From positions 2,914,001 to 2,978,000 of the forward strand of contig JADANN010000465.1 of NCBI GenBank assembly GCA_018806985.1: a stretch of DNA of 64,000 nucleotides, given 5' to 3'. This document shows, in pieces, positions 46,066 through 59,035 of this stretch. The notes under the pieces were generated by a model. That model had not been told where the DNA came from. It searched no databases and was given only the letters and a program-made list of their open reading frames with translations. The position numbers and the translations under genes are program-made. Position 1 is the stretch's first letter. The number at the start of each line of letters is the position of its first letter. The stretch is from Angiostrongylus vasorum. Its lineage: Eukaryota; Nematoda; Chromadorea; Rhabditida; Metastrongylidae.

Positions 46066-46671
46066 TGCCATCAGCAATCACCCATATATCTCAGCATTAT
46101 GAAAGTTATTCTTCGCAACCTACCCTACCATTAAAAAAAATCGGCAGTAAATAAAAGGTTTAAGATTGAAAATATCTAATTGACGGACGGATACTATTTC
46201 TGCTCTCGAGCTGCAAAATGCAGTAAACAAAGTGCTTGTCATCCATGAATGATGTAATTCGCGAAGAGAACCTCGCAAAGATGATAAGAATTGCCAGAGA
46301 TCAGAGTTCAACGAATCGCTAAATTGAGAGAATAGAAATGCCACAGGTGACTAGAATACTAAAAAATCGTATAAGAACACAAATACGATAAGAAAATGCA
46401 GCAATGAATATAGAAAAAAAGGGAAAACAGAGATATATTGAGGAAAAAAGACGATAACTGTGGAGAAATGATGTAAAGAGAAATGAGCGAAAAGAAGAAA
46501 AAAGTAAGAAGAATTCCGAAAAAAAAACATCTATAGGAGTAAATCTGACAGAACGGTAATGTCAGCTAAGATGTAATTCCTGCCTTAGTCCTACTTTGTG
46601 AGACTTTCATATCTTTCAAGATGATTTTCGGTTAAGATGAATTTCATCATCTATTTTCCTTCAATCCTCCC

Positions 46672-47060
46672 AACGGCTTACTGCCTCATCGTGGCTGCGA
46701 GGTGTTCCTGGGTGTTGGACTGCGATGCATAGCGAATGATTCATCCCCTGGCAAGGTCTCCCAAGCTGAGAAGGAGATCGGCGTTTCCATCAAGAAGCCT
46801 AGCTAAGAGTAAACCAATACCGGGATCCACCACCGTCCCGATATCAAATTAGTCGCATGGTGGTAAATCTCCCTCTGATCCACAAGAGCTGCGACTGCGT
46901 GTAGTGGTGAAGACCTGGGGCAGACTTTGGCCAGGCTGACCTCGGGACTCCAGGAAACCATAATGGCTTAACCAGCAAATCTCCGAAGAATGGAGATTGT
47001 GCTGGGGGCACGCACAACCAGTGAGGACGGGCTATTCAAGTATCAAGCACCAAGTAAGTA
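46672..47060 (+). repeat. Family D repeat, full length
   Basis: Begins CGGCTTACTGCCTCATCGTGG, carries CCGTCCCGATATCAAATTAG, and ends GGCTATTCAAGTATCAAGC. Confidence 0.8.
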
Positions 47061-47099
47061 TTTTCCTTCAATTCGTACTGGAATAGCATATGACTCCAG

Positions 47100-48200
47100 T
47101 GAAGATTTACTTACGTACTCAGATGACGCTTTAAATGCTTTGCAGGCTCAAGCACCTTTTTAATCCGTTTCCTTATCGTGCAATGATGGTGGTCATCCAA
47201 GGATGTTAGAGCATTTGTCTGCTACTTCGGCATCGGCGTGAAGATCCTTCGTCTTTTCTCCTTACTTAGACGTGGTTAAGAATCGTTGTACTATCAATAA
47301 CTTTCCTGTATGACTGAGCTGACACGAGGTTCGTACAAAAAACTTTCACTCAGCTAACGTCTCTTGTCTTCACCATCTTCAACTTCGTGTTGATCCGAGT
47401 CGATGGTTCCAAGCTGGTCAATGTCGGTGTACGTCGTCGTATCGAGTCAAATCTTCTTCAGTGGAGCACCGCTCGAAGGGATAACATCATTCAGTGGTGC
47501 ATTTTTATACAGGATGGATATTCCCAGATAATCGCGCTTGGGCATTCTCAAGTTATCAAAACCTGCCACAGGCGATTCATTCTTAATGTTTCTCAACGAA
47601 GTTTCATGCTCTTCACCAGAACCAGAATTAGTCTTGGATTGCAGCAATTCCTAGGATTCCAAGATAACCGTGCTGAGGGGTTCCTAGTCGTTAACAAAGC
47701 ACTAGAAGGTCATTCATTCCTTGTGCTCCGCACAGACCGAATAAGATTCCTCTTCTAGGAGAACAGCGACTGCTACGATTAATCAGCCTACAGATCGACG
47801 GTGATGGAACAAATGAATGAACACTCAAAAACAAATAAGGCCAGAACAAAAACGTCATGAGTTTAGAAGTGAAGAATTCATATTAACATTGCTTCAAAGC
47901 AACAAAGATATGCAATCGATAGAAATGGTTTCTCTCGTAATCTTGAAATCAGTGATGACGAATTCCGTCAATGAAGAGTTAAGATTATATCACTCTCAGC
48001 AATACGCTCCTTACCCCTGATAAAAAGTCTATTAACACTGGGACATTTATGTAGTGATTCCAAAAACCAAATCGAAAGGTCCAAGGAATTACCTTTCATC
48101 TGTTCCTTTTTATTAACAATCACTAGAAATGCTTCGCAGGAATTTTAAATGTTACGAAAAGTGATGAAGGCTAAAGAATGAAACCACTTGTCTTGATAAT
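47100..48200. other. No recognised gene
   Basis: Contains the inverted match (47440-47480) to 41575-41610 and a 123-codon plus frame (47387-47758) with no recognised product. The minus frame 47447-47647 shares that repeat, so a decayed transposon is possible. Confidence 0.35.
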
Positions 48201-48294
48201 TCGGTTGGCGAAGATTCATCCATTTCAATCCATTTGTATCATACCTTCATAATGAATTGCCATGCAGCCACCGATATATTAAGTCCATTCAATG

Positions 48295-48440
48295 TTCTTT
48301 ATCCTCCAGACAAGTCTCGTACCACCTTGTCGGCCGGAGGGACAGGGGGAGATTAGTTTGTCCGGGAAGCGGGATCGAACGAACGAGCCGATGTGTATTG
48401 TAGGGCAGCTTTAACCAATGAGCTAAACGTGCCGCTAAAC
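48295..48440 (-). repeat. Family A SINE, head half
   Basis: The minus strand has head AGCGGCACGTTTAGCTCATTG (A box) and GTTCGATCCCGC (B box). The body has CCTCCGGCCGACAAGGTGG and ACGAGACTTGTCTGGAGG. Confidence 0.7.
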
Positions 48441-48854
48441 GGAGTCAAACGATGTTATAAAAAAAAGGGAATATAAGATATGTTAACAAGTAGGCAAAAA
48501 ATAAGGCCAGTGTCGGATCTAACAACTAGTAATGTAACCAATGATTCAATATTAATCGAAAACAGGAATGTTGCAAAAAATGAGAGCAGGAATTAAATTC
48601 CAGCACATCCAGTAGAGAAGTCCGGGAACAATAAGTACGATAAAAGAAGGAAACAACTCACAGAAGAATTCTCTCCTAGTCTACTGGCTTGTGAAGAAAG
48701 ATTTCTTCGAAATCCTTGTTGAGGAGTGAAGTTTCAATGAGAAAAATAGCTTCCAAACTTTGTTCATCATATCGAAAACTTGCCGGCGACATTCCATAGT
48801 TACAGTTGTTTTCGTTCACATACACTACGAATAGAATCACGGAAAACAATACGG

Positions 48855-49110
48855 ACGAAAAAAACCGAAAGAGAGAGAGACAGAGGGAGGGCGGTCTGGA
48901 AAGAGGAAGAGTGACAGGGTGAAGGAGATGGTGTTGAAGCAATGTAGGAATGTGGTACAGAGAGAATGAAAAAGACGAGAAGAAGAAAAGCGGACAGACA
49001 TACAGAGATCACGAAAGGAGACGATGGTCAACTGACAGACGAAAAGGAGAGTACAGGGAGAGAGAGGGACTAGGAGAGACGGAGAGAAGGAGAGAGATTG
49101 TACTGATGGA
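48855..49110. repeat. Purine-rich (GA)n-like tract
   Basis: About 250 bases dominated by AGAGAG, GGAGAG and AAAGAG words on the plus strand, with few pyrimidines. Frames across it on both strands are compositional. Confidence 0.7.
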
Positions 49111-49554
49111 GAGAAAACTCAAAACAAAAGAAGATGCCGAATTTCAGCACAACTTCCAGCTGGGCAAATGCATCTTGCAAGCATCGGCTGTGTGAATAGA
49201 GACTATCAATGATCAGCGACAAACAAATATCAATGACGTGATGGTTGGGGTGGTAGCAAAGTAGATGGCAAACATGTGACGACGACCGAACACCTACCTC
49301 TCGTATCTTTTTGCTAAACAGGGCACATCCAACTATTTTCAGAAAAAATCACCAAATTTCTGGATGAATTTTTATGAAAAAAAAGAAACACAAAAATCAT
49401 ATTTAGCAGTTTTTCTCCAACTCTCAACAATAGAAAAGAGGGAGGTCGTATGTGGGTGGATGATAGATGCAGTCGTGGTTGCAGGACAACAACTGAAAAC
49501 TAGCCAATCACATTAAACGACAAGTTTTCCTGTTTAAATAAATTGTATTTGTGC

Positions 49555-49680
49555 TGTCACGTTCTTTTTTTCCCTCTTTCCATTCCTTTTTTCCATCTAT
49601 TCTCCCTCTTTTTGCTTTCCATTTGTTTTCCATCCCTTTTATTTCATATCTTCATTCTTTCTCAATACTAAATTTTCTTA
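49555..49680. repeat. Pyrimidine-rich tract
   Basis: Dominated by TTTTTTCC, CCATC and TTTCC words; 450 bases from the purine tract and of opposite strand bias. Confidence 0.6.
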
Positions 49681-50030
49681 GAATGGGAAAATAGACTTTG
49701 GAATAAACGATAGAGCTTGAAGTAAAAAAGAGGTCTTGTAAATAAGATTTTTCCTGGTGAGTATTTTTTTCCTCCTAAGAAGAAGGTGTATTATTTTTAT
49801 TTATGATGTATCATAAAGTGTCATCAGTGAGAACATAACAATCAATTCGTCGATATGAAATAAACTGGATCTCGATCCATCAAAAATTCTAGATTGCTTC
49901 GACAACAGATGAGGAGAAGGAAAATTAAAGCACTGTTTGAGAACCCTAAGGCTTAAGTCTCAAAAACGGGGACAGTTGTTTTCATCCTTTTATCACCACC
50001 ACAACTCCTATCGCCATAAGACTGGTTAAT

Positions 50031-50192
50031 GTCCTATGTGGGTGTCGATTTGCAATAATCCGTGATTGAGACATTTACTGGGACCGACAGTTCCATCAGC
50101 TCTACTGTTCATATAGTCACATGGGCTGGGCTTATCAGTCTACATGGGTGGTGATTTGCAATGTCGTGACTAGGACATTTATTGGAAGATGA
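50031..50192 (+). repeat. Imperfect direct repeat, two units about 110 bases apart
   Basis: ATGTGGGTGTCGATTTGCAA..GAGACATTTACTGG recurs as CATGGGTGGTGATTTGCAA..AGGACATTTATTGG. Confidence 0.5.
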
Positions 50193-50259
50193 AGGGACGA
50201 CGACTCCAATCAACCAACTAACCAGCCGTTCGTTCAGGGCGAAAAGTGCACGCATGCAA

Positions 50260-50302
50260 TGGATGGATGGATGGACGGCTGGATAGTAGGTGGGTGGGTG
50301 CC
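50260..50302. repeat. Degenerate (GGAT)n / (GGTG)n microsatellite
   Basis: ATGGATGGATGGATGGACGG followed by GGTGGGTGGGTG. Confidence 0.7.
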
Positions 50303-50794
50303 GTGTTCACCGACTGAACACGTCTGAAAAAACGTCATAAGAAACGAAACAGAGACGGCAAACATGCGTTGATCATTCACATCTAAAAAATATAATGCCC
50401 TTTAGACGACTTCATTCTGAACGTCTCCGACGAAAAATGAACTGAGCAGCCCATTTTCTTCTCAAATAAATAGGCCCGCCTAAGAAAGTAAATTAAACTC
50501 TTAATGGAAAAAAGAACAAAAATCATACCAAGTAGAAGACAATCTCGAACTTAAACGTTTACGATTTACAGCGATCTCATTGTGGAATCTCGGTGCTGCT
50601 GCCAGATTGGAACACAAGTCACGTAAAAAAAGTCACCACGGTTTATGACGTAGTTATTCCAAGCTTAACACCTCTGTAAAACATTTATTATTTAATGTTT
50701 TTTACGCGTTTAATTAACGAAATGTCATCCAACAAAAAAAACGTTAGAATTGAAGTAGTCTGATCGAAATTATTGCTATCGCAATTTTCTTTAA

Positions 50795-50955
50795 AACTAG
50801 CTGAGAGACAACAGAAACGAAAGACCCACATGGTGTGGTGGTGAACGCGCTAGCCCCCTGGAAAGGATGAGAGCGCGTTCGTTCCCCATCGCATACACCT
50901 GCGGTCCACAGTTTCGAGATATCTCAGCATCACTATGGTTGTAACTTTTTTTTTG
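50795..50955 (+). repeat. Family C SINE
   Basis: Head TAGCTGAGAGACAACAGAAAC, A-box-like CATGGTGTGGTGGTGAACGC, B-box-like GCGTTCGTTCCCC, tail TCTCAGCATCACTATGGTTG. Confidence 0.8.
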
Positions 50956-51178
50956 CAATATATCGATATCAGAGGTTGTCATGAATATCTGGAAATTCAA
51001 AAAAATGTTCCAACACTTAACGCCAGTTTGCTACATCCACGTCGAAACTATGGATTGACAGAGTTCGACTTTTAGCTGCTGTTCATCCTCAGCTTGAACA
51101 GTAACAGCGACAATAGCATTGATCGAATAGCCGTTAATAATATGGAAAAACTAATCAGAGAGGTTTTATAAACAACCA

Positions 51179-51385
51179 CTAGTAACATGTACGTTGTTTG
51201 AACAGAAGAACGGCCCAACATTAGAGAACAACGTTGCAGGAAAGACATCGACGAAACATCACGAGCGCGAATTACTGTAGTCTGAATAATTACTAGTTAC
51301 GTGCACGTTGTTTGAACACAAGAAATGCACGCAGAACAAGAGAATGCCAGTTATTAGAGATAACAACGAAACGTCACGAGCGAAA
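51179..51385 (+). repeat. Imperfect tandem duplication, about 113 bp units
   Basis: ACTAGTAACATGTACGTTG..GACGAAACATCACGAGCG recurs 112-116 bases on as ACTAGTTACGTGCACGTTG..AACGAAACGTCACGAGCG. Confidence 0.6.
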
Positions 51386-52612
51386 GTCACTGAGCCTGAA
51401 GAACTACTAACTATATTCACAGTGTTCGTAGACAAGAACAGCGGCGAATCACAGAACAACAACGACGTCAGTACGACGATGAGTTACGACACCGTAAGGC
51501 CGAGTTACTGTAGTACGTCTGCCTTTTCTTCGGCAGACAGCACTACATAGAGTCGAAGAACTCGAACATTTTCCACCCTGTGTAACAACGAGTTCTTAAT
51601 CTGCTATAGAAACGAACACAAAATACCATCGCATCAATCAAATACATCGCTATCGTTGACAGACGAAAAATGATACCGATAGATTTCATCGTCCTGTAAA
51701 CAAGTGTGTTGCTGGTTCGAGGCGTATGCTTCAGAAAAAATCTCCCTCATATTTTCCACAAGTATTAGTTTTTGTTTATTTACTCTGCCTGTTTCATTCT
51801 TGAAATATAGAAGCAATTGATGAAATGAGGAACTACTGAATGGATTAAGCTTCTAGTTGAATAAATTCGTGCGAAAAACGAAAAGCGGAAACGACTGAAG
51901 GTGACGTTTGAATGAGAATCGGATGTTAAATGAGAATGAACCTATTGTTAGCTAGGAATATTTCGACTCATGAGTTTTCTGTTTATAGGACAATTCGTCT
52001 ACATGAGCCGTTTTTTTTTCTTCCATTCCTTCTCTTTGCGTTTGCACGTTTGAGAACGATGTGATCAACGCGTAATCTATAAAAAAGCCGGAATCGCAGA
52101 TGTTGAGCAATATGGTCTAGCTGTTTAACGCATAAATTTAGCCCATGAACTAGTGTAGTTAGTTTCCGTATCTAAAACTCTTTAAGTTCCATTATCCTAC
52201 AGCGATTATAAGAGATATTGATTTATCTCATCAAAGAATAAAATATGAAATCTAAGCATGACTTGACATTTATACTGATAGTTATGACATAAGAAGTAAA
52301 CGTTTTTAGATGGAAGACCCGATTACGGTATGAAGACAACGGAAAACGAGAATGACATATGTAAGAACGTAGAAAGAACAAAGAATAGTTGAGGAGAAAA
52401 CTGGATTCCAACGGCACCTTCACCGTACGTATTTATTCGATCTGTCAATTGTTGCCTTCACTAGGGTAGTCTGAATCTTATATTACAAAAGAGTAATAGT
52501 AAGAATATTCATCACAGAAAAGTGTTCGCACCTGGTATTATTATCTGATAAAATAATGGACGATGGTACCAGTGTGGGCTATATTTCGATTATCTACGCC
52601 AGCGAAAACAAA

Positions 52613-52790
52613 CCAGGAGCGGATAGAACAGTGAGTACAAGTGTAACGAAATATACGCACAGATACTGGTTCGACCCCACCACGGGACAACCAGCCTTTT
52701 CATCCATTTGAAGTCGATAAATTATTGAGATATTTTTTGTGGAAAAACTCTCCTCCAATCGACAAGTGTTGGCGATTGCTTGTGAGGAAT
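52613..52790 (+). repeat. Degenerate family A SINE
   Basis: Head GAGCGGATAGAACAGTGAG, B-box-like GGTTCGACCCCAC, then CAACCAGCCTTTTCATCC. Confidence 0.55.
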
Positions 52791-52999
52791 AGTTTGGAGC
52801 GCTTTAGTAAATCTACGCTAAGATTCCATGAAAAAATAAACTTAACCACCATTCACAAGCACACATGAAAAAAGACAAAATCTTCGAGTGGCAGCTAAAC
52901 CTTAAAGCAAACCCGAAAGCTTTCATGGGATGCAGGACGACGAACCGGATGAAAGAAGTGGATGCATCGCCAAAAATATGTGATATCAAACCATATAAA

Positions 53000-53800
53000 A
53001 AATGATGAAGGCAAGCTTTGAATAGGAAATTAGGAAGCAATCGCTGTACGCCGTAAAAAACGCTACAGAATCCAGTGTTCCTATTTTGTTCAACGACGAT
53101 CGTTGAATAAAGTATATGATAATATGAACATGATCTCTATTAGAATTACAAGACTATCAAATTTCGAATCTGTTGCGACCACGATGGCAAGACAGCCGAT
53201 TGATGATGGAAACTACCCGTATTAAACTAGCGTCAAACATTTCCGCAGCGTCCGCCTACACTTGTTGATCGTGATGTTTGATATTTCGATCTCTGAACAG
53301 ACATCACAACCATCGTTGACGACGCTCATGAAATCGGTCATGGTTATGAACAACGAGACCAGATTGTTTGATTTTTGCTGGAGATGGATGACTTCGACTA
53401 ACTAGCCGTATGAGCTTTGCCAGGAGTGACAGCGCCACGATCGGTTTGAGATGTTAAACTCTCGTTGGAGTTCACTGAAGTCGTCGTTCAGGCGTGCCTC
53501 ATTCAACTTCGAATGCTGGCGCAGTTGATGCAAATTGTTGTTGGGCAACAGAATATGTGGCATACACAACATGCCTCTACCCTTTTTTATTGTCCTTTGT
53601 TTTCTCTTTAATCATTTGATGGATTGAAAATTAGATGACATTTATTGTTTTAGAACAAATGGATACACGACTATTTGGTAGCAATAAATTAGCATGCAAA
53701 TGATAAAGGATGAAGGAAGAAGAGCCGGTATTGATTTGTCCCGTTAGAAGCGCCATGTCTTCCGCTTCATTCCTATTCTAAACATACCGATTTTATAAAG
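53000..53800. other. No recognised feature
   Basis: AT-rich, with a moderately CpG-rich patch at 53260-53480. No frame over 60 codons starts here. Confidence 0.45.
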
Positions 53801-53804
53801 TCAG

Positions 53805-53935
53805 TGCTGTTAGCTTCCAGACAAGTGTGCCCTCAATCTGTCGTCACTGGAAGGACGGAGGGCTTCGATATCCCACTGAGTGGTGTCGAATTAACTAATG
53901 TTGGTAGGTATATGAATTCCGACCACTAAGGTGAA
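53805..53935 (-). repeat. Degenerate family A SINE fragment
   Basis: CTTCCAGACAAGTGTGCC and GGAAGGACGGAGGGCTTCG follow the reversed family A body. Confidence 0.4.
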
Positions 53936-54295
53936 AATGATTTGCACTTTCGTGAAGACTACCTTTAGAGTTTATATTTGCCCTTCAAAAATGACTAATA
54001 TGTGAGAACTTTCTTTGTAGGTAACTAGATAGAGGTAAGACAATATCATCTGGGGTTCGTGGTTATCGAATAGGCTCTTGTCAGGAAGACTATAATTAAT
54101 AAGTTGGCGCAATACTCGCCATTACGTGCCATGAATGGCAAACTATGTGAAGCGCATTACAGTTTATATAAGCCGCAAACGTTTTCCCTCAAGCCATTAC
54201 TTAGTTTCATCAAAACTATTTTCCATAGGGCTAGTTCTTGTTATAGGTACAATGCATATATAGTAAGGTACAATGGTCATTGATACCGAGGTTGA

Positions 54296-54769
54296 ATGAA
54301 ATCGGTTTACAGTACAATGGACAGTTTCAATGTTGACGAGAAGTTCTTAGTATTTGGTCTGATCGTCCTTGATGCGTCCGCCATGCTGAGAAACGTTTCC
54401 GTTCTAAATATTTTCGTGATACGAAACTTGCCTTTGCATTCTTGTATGATAAACAAGACGTCCTGTGGAATAAACAGTGACCGAACCCACTGCAAAATAA
54501 CTGAGGAAGCATTGCGCAAAGCTGTAATGAACACTACCAAATTGCAAAACTGTGGTCCACTTTATATTGTAAGGTTTTTTGGGACATTTTCACGTAGAAT
54601 TATGAGTTCCTTCTTCCTGAAAGGTGATTTTCTAAAGGTGAAAGAAACAGATAAGATAATAGCTGTCCGCGAGAGAGAGCCGAATGCGTTGACATTCCAT
54701 TGTCGTGGCTTTTTTTCAATTCCTACGGAGAATTTTGCCTTAAATGTCAACCTTGAGGAGCTTCGCTGA
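54296..54769 (+). CDS. Unrecognised 157-codon open frame
   Basis: The longest frame outside the DM gene and repeats that has mixed, protein-like composition. It runs from ATG at 54296 to TGA after ...NVNLEELR. The middle (CKITEEALRKAVMNTTKLQNCGPLYIV) has the rhythm of nematode secreted L-domain-type proteins, but I cannot identify it. There is no signal peptide at the ATG, and a consensus-like GTAAGG at 54569 could be a donor. It may be a lone pseudo-exon or chance. Confidence 0.2.
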   Translation: MKSVYSTMDSFNVDEKFLVFGLIVLDASAMLRNVSVLNIFVIRNLPLHSCMINKTSCGINSDRTHCKITEEALRKAVMNTTKLQNCGPLYIVRFFGTFSRRIMSSFFLKGDFLKVKETDKIIAVREREPNALTFHCRGFFSIPTENFALNVNLEELR

Positions 54770-55094
54770 TTTCTAATGTGAAACCAAAAATAGTGAGTAA
54801 GACGGGAAAATCGGTGACATAATGGACGATTGTGGGAAAAAAAAAGAGTCGAGGATTTGAGACATCCATTTTAAAATCGATGAAATGTAAATGTTAAATG
54901 ATTTTGCTATGTCAGTGTACTCGATGGGTGCTTGGTTCCCTCGGACCGATTTCTTCCTAAGAACGGTTCTCCTACATTTCATTATTAAGGTTGTTCTACA
55001 TCACATACTGCACGACTATAACTAGCTCTTTGCAGAACAACAGTTCGTTAAGTTTTACATTCTTTTCACTCAGCTGTCATACGAAAAGGGTAAT

Positions 55095-55265
55095 GAGACA
55101 AGATCCAAAGCATTTGGTCTTGATCAATCCTTGAGAAAATGGCTATGTATTCAATTTCATTAAGCGTCATATGATGATGAGCTAACAAATATTTGGCTTG
55201 TACAACGATTTGATGAATCCCAGCTATCGTCAGTGCTTTCTTTTTCGACTAGAAATCTTATACAA
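55095..55265 (-). repeat. Degenerate family A SINE
   Basis: Reversed tail TTGATCAATCCTTGAGAAAATG and TCAATTTCATTAAGCG, then weak body. Confidence 0.4.
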
Positions 55266-56040
55266 ACAAGCCGAGCTAAGAGATACGGAGGGTTTGGTTT
55301 GCTCACGTCGTTGCCTCTTCAATGGTCATTACAAGAAAAAAATATTTTAGAAATAGAAAACGCCGCCTACTCAAATGTCTTACTTTTCAGGGTCGGAGAG
55401 GGAAAAACTGGTTGTTAGAGGAAAGGAAACTATAACCGTTTTCCGTGCAGGACCGTTAAGATTCCAGATGCTTATCAAGTCGATAATGTTTTATAGTTCA
55501 TTGGTAGGCTGTACAGTTTGAACTTTGAATGTTTCTACTCCGTGAAGATGCTCTGCACAGGATCTGAATAATCTCCACAACTTAGTTCCCTTCATAAGAA
55601 CTTTTGCACCGATTCACCTAACATGATTGCCCTTTGATTTCACGATATTTAACTGAATTTCCAGATTTCCGTTTTCCCAGCAGGTGTTTTTAAAGTCCAT
55701 CGACTTTCTTCGCTCTCTACACATACTGCTTGTCAAACCAATGAACCAGCGAACGATTATACAGCAAACAGCGCTGATTAAACGGAAGTGGTCAATACAG
55801 GCCTAGCCAAAGAATACAACGGGTTAACCTTGCTGAAAATTAGTAAAGATTTATATCAGAGGATTCCTTGAGCAGAGCGCTTGCTGCATTTGTAATAGAA
55901 ACACTCATAAGAATTTTTGCGGGTTTCTTGTGCTATTTTGGCCGAACAGTATTACTAAACATGCAATCAATCGGATAGGATATCGGCTTCCGAGGAAAAC
56001 ATCTAAATGAAGACGTACTCTTTCTTTGATAAACTTACAC

Positions 56041-56115
56041 GAGGTTGATAAACAGTTTTTATTCGGCTGATGTTTTGACAGCTTCGTCTTCCTCACAGCC
56101 GATGATTCGAGTCGA
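56041..56115 (-). mobile_element. Decayed PLE tail with hammerhead-like words
   Basis: The minus strand reads GGCTGTGAGGAAGACGAAGC, then TGTCAAAACATCAGCC, parallel to the GGCTCTGAGGAAGGCG..GAAACGTCAGC pattern of intact copies. Confidence 0.4.
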
Positions 56116-56894
56116 CGTCCACAGTTCTTCATAGCTAGCATAGAGCATCGTCTAACATCGTAAGCTTAGAAACGTCTAACTTAATCGAACGGCATTACTA
56201 AATATGCAACAAATCAAAAATGTAACCGATCTATGGCCATTTCGTGTTCTCAGTATTGACAATGTAAGCATGTGCGGAACGAACAGATTGCTACTTTCGA
56301 CTGTTCTGTTGATACAGTTGCACGTGCGTCTACTATCGACATGCTTGAAAACCGGAATGCACTATCTGAACCAGCTAAAAAGGTGATTTTAAAGCAAAAG
56401 GAACTTAAGGAGAGAGGATCCCATAGCCTGCAAAAGTGGCGGAGAAAATTAGACCTGGAAACCTGCGACAGTCGCAGAATTCACTACCCAGGGTAGCACA
56501 CGAAAATTGCTATATAGGTTATTTAAAAACAGAATATTTGTTCAGTATGGAATATAGTTACTCTCCTTTCTATCTACTCCATAAAAACTGCCCATAACGC
56601 GGTGGCACAAGGCCAAAAAGACTTTTCTTGGTGCTAACTGGCTAACATTTCGAGACTTTCCTTTCTTCAGATTTTTGAGGAAATTTGTTGTTAAAGAGCT
56701 TTATTTAGTGAATATTCTACAACCTTAACAAAAAATCAGTGCATGGAATTTAAGCGGTTAAAAAGTCCTTACCTCTCTTTAGTGCTTACGTTTTGTAAGA
56801 AGTGAAATCAACCACCTTTCTTCGCACAGGATCATAAATGAAACTCAGTCAAATCAAAAAGTGAAAATCTGAGAATTGGTGCTATGGTGTCGAG

Positions 56895-57010
56895 TAATGT
56901 GCAATGGTGAAGCATTCATCCTTTCGACTGATTTCCGGATTTTGAAAATTTCTTCAAAACATCTCAATAGTCTAAGACGCCGACGTTCTTGATTCCATTA
57001 CCATTACTCT
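56895..57010 (-). mobile_element. Decayed PLE C-terminal fragment
   Basis: The plus strand GAAGCATTCATCCTTTCGAC, GGATTTTGAAAATTTCTTC, AAAACATCTCAATAGTC aligns with 26880-26990. About 800 bases of other DNA separate it from the tail remnant at 56041. Confidence 0.5.
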
Positions 57011-57054
57011 TTTGTGCCCTGTCTTCATCTAGTAGAATAGCAGGATACTGTCAT

Positions 57055-57444
57055 CTACAGAGGTAACTCGGTCTGGATACTAATTCGGCTGCAACCACTT
57101 GGTCTGCAGACTCCTCGCCTCATTGGCGTCTTGAATGGTAGTCGAGCCACATTCCGCTGGAAACTCGAAATAGCCTGTGAGGGCATTCCTAGGCAGTCAT
57201 CGCAGACATATGCCTGAATCATACGAAAAACTTGCCACCTTGCGATTTGAACATTCCAGGTGACAACGATTACAGCGTTTTGCGATGTCGACCGAGCGCT
57301 AAAGCACAAAGCACGATATAAAAAATGCAGTCCTAGTAGAGTGCGTTGCTGGATTCCAAAGAGCATCGTATATTGATACAATTTCATTGATGTTCCAATG
57401 AACATATTCGACTTAATGCGAAAACCAAAACTCATCATAATCAA
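57055..57444 (-). other. Unrecognised 129-codon open frame
   Basis: Cys-containing frame (for example VCDDCLGMPSQ, GVCRPSGCSR) directly beyond the PLE remnant. No splice sites or family recognised; could be decayed transposon DNA. Confidence 0.15.
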
Positions 57445-58214
57445 TCACAAAGAACAAATGCTGATACACGACTTGAATTCTTGTGGCTCTCAAGAAAGCG
57501 ATGGAGCCGAGATGTAGCACAGAACAAAAATTTTTGAAGGAACATTGTGCAACTTTGTACAAGAAGACATGTAAATATAAGGAGTATTCTTCATGTGGTA
57601 AAAAGAACCTTCCATAGTGATCTCACTGCAGAATGTTCTCTGAGAGAGCCTGCGTGCGTTGAACTGCTTCCCTAGCACCATACCAATTTCTCACCACTCA
57701 CGCTACATATTACATATCATCACCAGCAGTCCTGTGTTAACCATAATATGACTCTAATTAGCAGCAATGATTTCACTCATCTACGTTTTATGTCTGCCCA
57801 GTGGGCTGCACTCACTCGAGGAACACAAGGAATCTCACAGTTTTCGTATGAACTCAATACGTGAACACGGTGATGCTATTATTGACGGCATAAATGAGGA
57901 AGCAGCAGAAAAGGAAAACCACAACTGGAACCAACTTGGTTGAACCAGCTTCTACGGCTTTCCTCATAAACAAAACGTTTGCTTATTTTCAAAAATCCAG
58001 AGATTTTTTTTGCAAGCATGTGGAGAAGACGACATGAATAAAGAATGTATATAGTTAGTTAAAAACATTGCTGAAGAGATAGAGCAAAGTCATATTCGTT
58101 GATACCAATAATATATACCCAAGGGGACGTACGGCTCACTGCTTAGATATATGATGAAGTCGAATAGTGTGGTTCATCTCTCAGAGATAGATCAACGCTG
58201 AACTCTTCATTCTT

Positions 58215-58400
58215 GGGTACGTGTAGAACAGTGGTTAGATGTGCCCTGCAACAGACACATGATCTTTGGTTAGATCGCGCGCTCGTCCTGAGATCACGGA
58301 GCATTCCAACCCTTCGGAATTGGCAAATCGGTATCAGACTTCTCTAAGATGAGCAGCACTGGCCAGATTCATCAGCAAGCCACAGCAAGTGAAGTCCAAT
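58215..58400 (+). repeat. Family A SINE
   Basis: A-box-like GTGTAGAACAGTGGTTAGATG, degenerate B box TGGTTAGATCGCGC, body GGCAAATCGGTATCAGACTT. Confidence 0.7.
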
Positions 58401-58904
58401 CTACGACCCATGCCTTAGGAATTCAGGTTGGCATCCATGTGATGAGTGTTTTGAAATCGTTAGGTTATAATAGGGTTGGACCAGTAGAAAATCCTTTTTC
58501 GTATTTCGAGCAACCTGTAGATACAGTATATTTGGGTGTGTTCCAAGACGTACTAGGAATTTCCCATTACAGAAAGCTACAAATCACAAAACACAAGCTG
58601 GAAGAGCGTTTTACAACGTTGGAATAGTAGCAGATGGTGTAGGAATTGCTGTCACTCCATGAGTGAGTGTACGCGAGCTCATACGCAAATCCACTTCACT
58701 GACTTGCTGCTGTTGTGAGAGAGGTTGAGAGATTGTGAGTTCGCTGCAAAGAGAAGTCAAAGTTCTACTTCCACCTTTACGACGATACTCCACTGGCTAC
58801 AAAAGTTCGTCAGAAAGTGAACTTGCGTATTCTCACGAAGTTATAGAAAGTGTTCTTTATCCCAGTAATCTCCATATCATCCCATTATATAAAATCAAGC
58901 GAAA

Positions 58905-59035
58905 CAAAGGACTTGCACGGTGTGGTGGTGAACGCGTTAGCCGCCGAAAAGAGTAACAGTGTGTTCGATCGCCACCGCAGACACCTGTGGTCCAAGGTTT
59001 TGCAAATATATCAGCATCATTGTGGTTCTATTCCC
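58905..59035 (+). repeat. Family C SINE
   Basis: CACGGTGTGGTGGTGAACGC (A box), GTGTTCGATCGCC (B box), GGTTTTGCAAATATATCAGC, ATCATTGTGGTTCTAT. Confidence 0.75.

Noticed and set aside
48361..48440. Possible tRNA gene
   Set aside because: A and B boxes are present but the anticodon and acceptor stems do not pair; it continues into the family A SINE body.
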